The position numbers and the translations under genes were made by a program. Shown piece by piece: positions 37,594-41,585 of a stretch of 41,585 bases of DNA (position 1 is its first letter; the number at the start of each line of letters is the position of its first letter). The notes under the pieces were generated by a model. That model was given only the letters and a program-made list of their open reading frames with translations. It ran no database searches and was not told the DNA's origin. This DNA is from a virus. Location of the stretch: IMG/VR virus record IMGVR_UViG_3300017991_000191, positions 1 to 41,585 of that record; one strand, written 5' to 3'.

Positions 37594-38482
37594 TGTCAAG
37601 TTCCTCCAATCGACGACGTATTAACTCGATCTGCGACTCTCGAACATCTATTGCCACATAGTTCCGCCCAAGTTTCTTTGCTGCCGCCGCCGTAGTACCC
37701 GAACCAGCGAAGGGGTCAAGTACTACCCCATCGGGTGGGCAAAAGGAGCGGATCATAAATTCGGCCAGGGCTTCAGGAAACGGAGCCTCATTCTCATGGG
37801 CGATCTTAGAACCTAAGTGACCGCCACTACACCGGATGACGTTGCCGGGGTTTGCCACTTTAGGGGGCTTGTAGATAGAACCGTTTTTGCGTGTAATGGT
37901 TCCGTCTGCGTTTAGTGTCCCTGATCTTCCACCGTGTGATGCGTGAGGCATGTCGTCCTTTGCACCACTCAGCTTTCCGGACACACGGACACGCTTGCCG
38001 TCTTTCTTTCGATGAGTAGGATCGCCACCTGGACCAAACTTAGGCTCATCGCCCATAGCTGTGTTGTCTGACCACGGCAGTCGTCCACCATTGGTGGCAG
38101 ATACAATGTACTCAAGATCGTGCCGCAGCCAATCAGGGCCACCACTGCCAGGAATACCGGATCGGTGATAATATGGTCCTTCGCGGACACAGACACCGGC
38201 CCGGTGTAAATCGGCCATGAGCAAGGCGGGTGTACAAGACCACTGATACTTTCGTGTTCGGCCTTGGACCACGAATGCCACCAACCCCCTGCAAACACGC
38301 AGACTCGCTTTGTAGACTTCGACCATCCAGTCAACCCAATCTTGTCCCTTTAAGTTGAAGTCTATGCCATATGTGCGGGCGTCTTCATAAGGCGGACTGC
38401 CAAAAATAAGATCAACAGAACGAGGTGGTAAACGATGAAGTTCCTCCAGAACATCACCGCAAATTACACGGTTGTCTAACAC
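37583..38482 (-). CDS. DNA methyltransferase, SPPY-type, beta-class order (299 aa)
   Basis: Motif IV is SPPY (29-32) after ICGDVLEELHRLPPRSVDLIFG, and motif I is LDPFAGSGTT (255-264) near the C-terminus, followed by GRNYVAIDV. The order IV-X-I is the beta-class arrangement of amino-methyltransferases. SPPY (not DPPY) suggests N4-cytosine methylation, though N6-adenine cannot be excluded. The central variable segment (about 90-215, HRSGIPGSGGPDWLRHDLEYIV... and NADGTITRKNGSIYKPP) would read the target. With no restriction gene nearby it is probably an orphan enzyme protecting phage DNA. Confidence 0.9.
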   Translation of the reverse strand: MLDNRVICGDVLEELHRLPPRSVDLIFGSPPYEDARTYGIDFNLKGQDWVDWMVEVYKASLRVCRGLVAFVVQGRTRKYQWSCTPALLMADLHRAGVCVREGPYYHRSGIPGSGGPDWLRHDLEYIVSATNGGRLPWSDNTAMGDEPKFGPGGDPTHRKKDGKRVRVSGKLSGAKDDMPHASHGGRSGTLNADGTITRKNGSIYKPPKVANPGNVIRCSGGHLGSKIAHENEAPFPEALAEFMIRSFCPPDGVVLDPFAGSGTTAAAAKKLGRNYVAIDVRESQIELIRRRLEELDNDS

Positions 38483-38898
38483 GACAAGGTGTACCCATTG
38501 GCTTCATCCCCGGCCACCTTGTACTTCTTGAGTCCGTTCTTAAGGATCGCCCGCGCTTCATCCAACAGCTCTCTCACCTTCGATTCACCGCTTCCGCTCA
38601 GCTTGAACTGCCAATATGCCGCAATCAAATTGTTCAGTAGAGCGAACACACATTCGATCTTTCTTTTGGACTTGGCTTTGTCATTCCGTCCGATGTACGG
38701 CAACCGACCTTCGTCAATGAAGCTGCCGGGTTGAATGACGTTGGCATAGGAGATCATTGTGTTGCGATCTCCGCCTTTTGGAGTGAAACCGCGAAGATTG
38801 ATCACCGTTTCACGTATCTCTTTGTACAAGTCTTTCTTAGTTGCATGAACATCTGGATCAGGAAATTCTGGTTTGCGGGTTTTAGGTGGTCTGCTCAA
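38476..38898 (-). CDS. Hypothetical protein (140 aa)
   Basis: The start is TTG at 38898, overlapping the previous stop as TTGA, behind GGGGG. The N-terminal tail is proline/charged (MSRPPKTRKPEFPDPDV); the body is helical (KKDLYKEIRETVINLRGFTPK, IECVFALLNNLIAAYWQFKLSG and SKVRELLDEARAILKNGLKKYK). No enzyme motif is visible. It overlaps the methyltransferase by 7 nt. Confidence 0.65.
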   Translation of the reverse strand: MSRPPKTRKPEFPDPDVHATKKDLYKEIRETVINLRGFTPKGGDRNTMISYANVIQPGSFIDEGRLPYIGRNDKAKSKRKIECVFALLNNLIAAYWQFKLSGSGESKVRELLDEARAILKNGLKKYKVAGDEANGYTLSC

Positions 38899-39143
38899 TG
38901 AAGCCCCCCTATGACAATAAGTTCGTCTTGAAATTCATCCATGAAAGATTTAAGTTTGTCCCTTGCTTCTTGGCGTGATTTGAATGTATATTCATTTTCT
39001 ATACACATGTCGGCACTCGTAAAGCCTTCAAATTCATTTACTGAAAGCACGTCCCCGGCCTGTTCATAAGAATTGGACCACACCACTTCTACAATCCATC
39101 CTTTACCTTGCTTGCGCGTCTTAACTCTCATCTTATCCATCAT
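38895..39143 (-). CDS. Hypothetical protein (82 aa)
   Basis: The start near 39143 (ATG ATG) overlaps the metallophosphoesterase stop. The protein (MDKMRVKTRKQGKGWIVEVVW...) combines a short beta segment with an acidic helical end (FKSRQEARDKLKSFMDEFQDELIVIGG), reminiscent of small single-domain proteins with a beta-beta-alpha plan. It is unrecognised. Confidence 0.65.
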   Translation of the reverse strand: MMDKMRVKTRKQGKGWIVEVVWSNSYEQAGDVLSVNEFEGFTSADMCIENEYTFKSRQEARDKLKSFMDEFQDELIVIGGLH

Positions 39144-39853
39144 TTTCTCCTCTTACGCTTCTTGAACTTAGACCGATGGTATTTTTCTCTACGCCCACAT
39201 GGCATGACAAAATGTTGTGGCATACCATCAATCACTACACCGGCTGCCAAAATTGGGCGCTCTTTGATATGCTTGCCGTAGGCAAATTGATATGCTCTAA
39301 CGTCTATCCCACAGCCTGCGTCCATGCCAAAGATGCGTTTGAACGGATTGGCTTTCCAGTTGACCCCTGCCCTGGCGTGATTATGCCCCATGACCGTTGA
39401 CATGAGCACCTTATCACGGACATTAGCTGCCGGATATTTTCCTCCATTGCCTGTGCCGTGGAAATAGTAGACTTCATCAATAGTTTCGTCATATTTCCAA
39501 ATCCAGTCCGGCGTGTTCCATACCTCAGCATGGTTACGTAGAAACATCTTTGGGATGGCGTTGTCCTCAGCTATCCGAATAACACGTTCATCGTGATTAC
39601 CGATTGTCACTGTCGCCTTTGGGAACGCCCTATGCCATTTGGCAATAGCAAGCTTAGTTAATTCAGCTTCGTCCTTTGGACCGGGACATTCGGGATGAGC
39701 CTTGTGAAAACTGATGGCCGTAAAATCGGCGATGTCACCCAACATAACTACCGCATCGCAATCGAATTTTGCGTAGAGGTCTTTGCAAAAGGAGAGATAG
39801 CCAGGGTGGCATACTGGTTCGTGTTGATCACCGATTGCAAGAACACGACTCAT
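39140..39853 (-). CDS. Calcineurin-like metallophosphoesterase (237 aa)
   Basis: I prefer ATG 39853, which overlaps the upstream stop as ATGA, over the frame at 39880. The motif set is complete: GDQH (8-11), GDIADF (39-44), GNHDE (85-89) and GHNHA (156-160). These bind two metal ions in the calcineurin-like phosphoesterase fold. Phage members act as nucleases, phosphatases or nucleotide hydrolases. The C-terminus is very basic (YHRSKFKKRKRRK), suggesting nucleic-acid contact. It neighbours the 5'-deoxyribonucleotidase, so a role in nucleotide or nucleic-acid turnover is likely. Confidence 0.85.
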   Translation of the reverse strand: MSRVLAIGDQHEPVCHPGYLSFCKDLYAKFDCDAVVMLGDIADFTAISFHKAHPECPGPKDEAELTKLAIAKWHRAFPKATVTIGNHDERVIRIAEDNAIPKMFLRNHAEVWNTPDWIWKYDETIDEVYYFHGTGNGGKYPAANVRDKVLMSTVMGHNHARAGVNWKANPFKRIFGMDAGCGIDVRAYQFAYGKHIKERPILAAGVVIDGMPQHFVMPCGRREKYHRSKFKKRKRRK

Positions 39854-40422
39854 GCTGCACCAACGGCAAAATCCAACCAATCAGTAACAGCTTCCAGTGT
39901 TGTGTCGCGCCTATCAAACGCCCTATTCCACGGCCTCGGAACAGGAATAGGATATCCGCAGCCTATTGCATACCAATCGGTAACGTTCTTATCTCTGTCG
40001 TCTATCAACAATCGGCCTCCGTCAGCAAGTAAGTGTTTTGGTGCCCTGGTAATGATGGTGCGATCTACAAAATCTGGCAGGTGTTTTTCCACCCACATCA
40101 TTTTGCCGGATGCTGATCCTGTATTGGGCATCGGTGTAGTTAAGAGATAGATGTCTTTTGGATCAAACCGCTCCAAAATAGCCCGCCAAATATCGTGCCC
40201 GTCGTGCATCCATTCGAGGTTGGCCCAAAAATCAGCGGTACAAACGCCGTTGATGATGCTGAACGGCAGCTTAAAGTTCTTGAATCCACCCATATCAGTA
40301 AGCATGTTCCATTTACCAAGAGTGTAAGGATAATGGTCATAGTCGTAGGGCAGACCAAGTGCTTTGTGCAAGCCGCCCAGAAAATTGACCAGAACCCCGT
40401 CCATATCACAGAATATTTTCAT
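39850..40422 (-). CDS. 5'(3')-deoxyribonucleotidase-like HAD phosphatase (190 aa)
   Basis: The HAD motif I is FCDMDGVLVNF (D6 nucleophile, D8). Motif II lies at IYLLTTPMP; the later LLIDDRDKNV (motif IV Asp pair) and an intervening Lys complete the HAD set. Size and the DMDGVLVNF start match the NT5C (deoxyribonucleotidase) family, which dephosphorylates dNMPs. In phages this could adjust the nucleotide pool or redirect host nucleotides. It overlaps its neighbours by 4 nt on either side. Confidence 0.85.
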   Translation of the reverse strand: MKIFCDMDGVLVNFLGGLHKALGLPYDYDHYPYTLGKWNMLTDMGGFKNFKLPFSIINGVCTADFWANLEWMHDGHDIWRAILERFDPKDIYLLTTPMPNTGSASGKMMWVEKHLPDFVDRTIITRAPKHLLADGGRLLIDDRDKNVTDWYAIGCGYPIPVPRPWNRAFDRRDTTLEAVTDWLDFAVGAA

Positions 40423-40760
40423 TCAACACTCCCATCTTTTAGAATCTCAAACAAATATCCCATTGTGTTAAACAATTCAGCACATAACGATTCTTCAATG
40501 TCGTCATTAATAGCCACCTCAGGATACCCCCGATGAATGAGCCACGTATCCATAAAATGACGACATTTGGATTTCATATACGTAGTAGCAGGAATGCCTT
40601 TCTGCCAATTATCTGAATCTCGCATTTTTCCATCGGCTTGCTCACGATGTTTATGGAGATATTCGGCATATCGTTTCAGGACGACCGGACTAATGAAACC
40701 TTCAAAGTCCAATTTATCAGCATCATCATCCCTCGTTGCACCGGTACTAAATTTTCTCAT
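40419..40760 (-). CDS. dATP/dGTP diphosphohydrolase-like protein (DUF5664 type, 113 aa)
   Basis: The sequence has the signature KFSTGATRD..D.DKLDFEGFISPVVLKRYAEYLHKHR then DSDNWQKGIP and YMKSKCRHFMDTW, followed by EESLCAELFNTMGYLFEIL. This is the phage domain known as dATP/dGTP diphosphohydrolase N-terminal (DUF5664), related to all-alpha NTP pyrophosphatases. It is a complete single-domain version. Its role is likely selective (d)purine nucleotide hydrolysis. It is followed by the deoxyribonucleotidase gene, with which it overlaps. Confidence 0.8.
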   Translation of the reverse strand: MRKFSTGATRDDDADKLDFEGFISPVVLKRYAEYLHKHREQADGKMRDSDNWQKGIPATTYMKSKCRHFMDTWLIHRGYPEVAINDDIEESLCAELFNTMGYLFEILKDGSVE

Positions 40761-40951
40761 TATGGTCCTTTCAACGTTCGTCCACTGCGTATGATTTTGC
40801 CTTCTTTTAAGAGCTGGTTATACCGCTTTTCAAACTGACAGAATGTTATATGGCCGGACGCCAAAGCCCAACGCAAATCCTCTTCTTCGCGGCCAATCTG
40901 ACTGGGTCTGCGTTGATCTCCTTTGCCAGCCCCGTTAGAATCTTGTACCAT
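40760..40951 (-). CDS. Conserved small phage protein, GKGDxRRP type (63 aa)
   Basis: I use ATG 40951 behind GGGAG rather than the longer frame at 40975. The product starts MVQDSNGAGKGDQRRPSQIG and has REEEDLRWALASGHITFCQFEKRYNQLLKEGKI. I recognise this GKGDxRRP...EEEDLRWALAxGxITFxxFExRY pattern as a common small phage protein of unknown function. The stop overlaps the next start as TAATG. Confidence 0.8.
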   Translation of the reverse strand: MVQDSNGAGKGDQRRPSQIGREEEDLRWALASGHITFCQFEKRYNQLLKEGKIIRSGRTLKGP

Positions 40952-41288
40952 GACGCATCTCCCGGCCTTCGTCATTTGTCTCAGTGATTACTTGATGGTC
41001 ATGCTCCTTAGGATCGTATCTGAGCATCTTTTCTGGCCCGATGTGGGACATTATGTGAGGCCATTTCAGGTGAACGTGTGCGATACATTTGGATACGGCT
41101 TGCTGTGTTACGCTTAATTCATCGGCAATTTCCCGATGTGTCATACCAGCAGCCCAATTTATAAAGCATAGAACTTGGTGTTTGGTTAAACAGTGATGCT
41201 CCATGAAAAGAGGTAGTTTTCTGGCTTCGTCTTTGCCAAAGAGATGAGCTGCGTGTAGACAGAAATCATCCCAGGTGCGCAAAAGCAT
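40935..41288 (-). CDS. Sigma-region-4-like HTH regulator (117 aa)
   Basis: ATG at 41288 is five bases after GGAGGA; the longer frame starting at 41345 runs through the promoter. The middle (about 36-75) reads LTKHQVLCFINWAAGMTHREIADELSVTQQAVSKCIAHVHLKWPHI, a helix-turn-helix of the sigma-70 region-4/LuxR-like kind (MTHREIADELSVTQQAVSK). It is the first gene after the shared promoter element, so it may regulate early or late transcription, possibly at that same element. It is too short for a whole sigma factor. Confidence 0.8.
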   Translation of the reverse strand: MLLRTWDDFCLHAAHLFGKDEARKLPLFMEHHCLTKHQVLCFINWAAGMTHREIADELSVTQQAVSKCIAHVHLKWPHIMSHIGPEKMLRYDPKEHDHQVITETNDEGREMRHGTRF

Positions 41289-41315
41289 GGGGTTCCTCCG
41301 AAAAAGAAATGTGTC

Positions 41316-41355
41316 CTGCACCCCTCCACTATACCGGCTGAACACAACCTAAAAT
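41316..41355 (-). promoter_or_regulatory. Early-arm promoter, copy of 40-bp shared element
   Basis: On the minus strand it contains GGTTGTGTTCAGCCGG, TATAGT, then GGAGGGG, matching 32 of 40 positions with 1841-1880. It lies 28 nt before the sigma-like HTH start. The conserved block upstream of TATAGT is not a normal -35 hexamer, which suggests a specific activator. Gene 41288 follows. Confidence 0.6.
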
Positions 41356-41424
41356 CGCCACTACTTGAGGGGTTTCAGGATTTTTGGTGAGAAAAAGTGG
41401 CGCGTGACTGGTCAGTCTGTAGGG

Positions 41425-41430
41425 ATTATA
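41425..41430 (-). promoter_or_regulatory. Second leftward -10-like box
   Basis: Perfect TATAAT on the minus strand; the hexamer 17 nt upstream (TTCATT) is a poor -35. It lies between the partial HTH gene and the shared promoter, and could be a weak extra promoter. Confidence 0.3.
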
Positions 41431-41445
41431 AGAAACAAAATACTT

Positions 41446-41585
41446 TTAATGAATATGCTTCCAACGTTTATCATTTTTTATCCTGCTTATCGCGCTTTGC
41501 GATACACCATATAATTGTGATATGGTTTTTTGTGTTTGACCAGAAACCAATAAAAACTTGATACCACGAATTTCGCCGTTTTTTA
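41446..41585 (-). CDS. HTH protein, N-terminus beyond window edge (45+ aa)
   Basis: From the right edge leftward, the frame reads KNGEIRGIKFLLVSGQTQKTISQLYGVSQSAISRIKNDKRWKHIH then stop TAA at 41446. QTQKTISQLYGVSQSAISRIKN is a strong helix-turn-helix, and the ending W-K-H-I is typical of the small DNA-binding repeats found in phage and homing-endonuclease proteins. The start lies beyond the edge, so only the C-terminal part is visible. Joining the two window ends continues this frame into positions 1-103 without a stop, but no ATG/GTG/TTG start is found there. Confidence 0.75.
   Translation of the reverse strand, partial: KNGEIRGIKFLLVSGQTQKTISQLYGVSQSAISRIKNDKRWKHIH

Noticed and set aside
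37223-40760. Z-genome (2-aminoadenine) biosynthesis
   Set aside because: The nucleotide hydrolases raised the idea, but no PurZ-like synthetase or DatZ-like HD enzyme is seen, and the polymerase keeps ordinary family A motifs.
40935-41288. Complete sigma factor
   Set aside because: Only a region-4-like helix-turn-helix is visible; no region 2 or other sigma parts, so I call it a regulator instead.

Overview
The window looks like most or all of a tailed bacteriophage genome (Caudoviricetes). It carries a terminase, portal, scaffold and major capsid protein, but no recognisable tail tube, sheath or tape-measure gene. Instead there are LamG-like virion proteins, a tail fibre and a 1.4-kaa internal virion protein, which fits a short-tailed (podovirus-like) particle. 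No integrase, phage RNA polymerase or tRNA is visible, so the phage is probably strictly lytic and relies on host RNA polymerase. A lipoprotein with a second membrane segment, resembling a one-piece spanin, suggests a Gram-negative host. The host itself cannot be named from the sequence.

Layout. Positions 1-1010 hold almost no convincing genes. They contain iteron-like hairpin repeats, a 38-nt perfect purine/pyrimidine alternation and two perfect hairpins, and are a candidate origin or packaging region. Positions 960-1490 hold a compact leftward micro-operon: a promoter, three very small genes joined by a duplicated 30-bp junction, and a terminator. A rightward promoter at 1841-1880 starts the late arm (1955-25185): two HNH-type endonucleases, small genes, terminase, portal, scaffold, capsid, LamG-like proteins, connector, tail proteins, fibre, coiled-coil protein, internal virion protein and a holin-like peptide. 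Terminator hairpins after the first LamG gene (11854-11900) and the second (14460-14501) probably create steps in late expression.

A bidirectional terminator at 25228-25265 separates this from a leftward early/middle arm (25359-41446 and beyond). Read in its own direction from the right end, that arm encodes a sigma-region-4-like HTH protein, nucleotide-pool enzymes (a dATP/dGTP diphosphohydrolase-like protein, a 5'-deoxyribonucleotidase, MazG-like), a metallophosphoesterase and a DNA methyltransferase. It then encodes an intein-containing family A DNA polymerase, a RecB-like nuclease, a Sak4-like ATPase, an SSB-like protein, a primase-helicase, and a chain of microproteins including lysis candidates. 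Most genes overlap by 1-4 bases (ATGA, TAATG, TTGA), so translational coupling is probably general. Several genes start with GTG or TTG behind good ribosome-binding sites.

The two arms are tied together by a 40-bp promoter element (32/40 identical) present once before each arm. The most unusual items are the micro-operon with its duplicated junction, the shared promoter, the recoded duplicate N-terminus of two adjacent endonucleases, the LamG domain that appears to split a tail gene, and the copy of the Sak4 C-terminal tail in a 47-residue neighbour. No endolysin was recognised.
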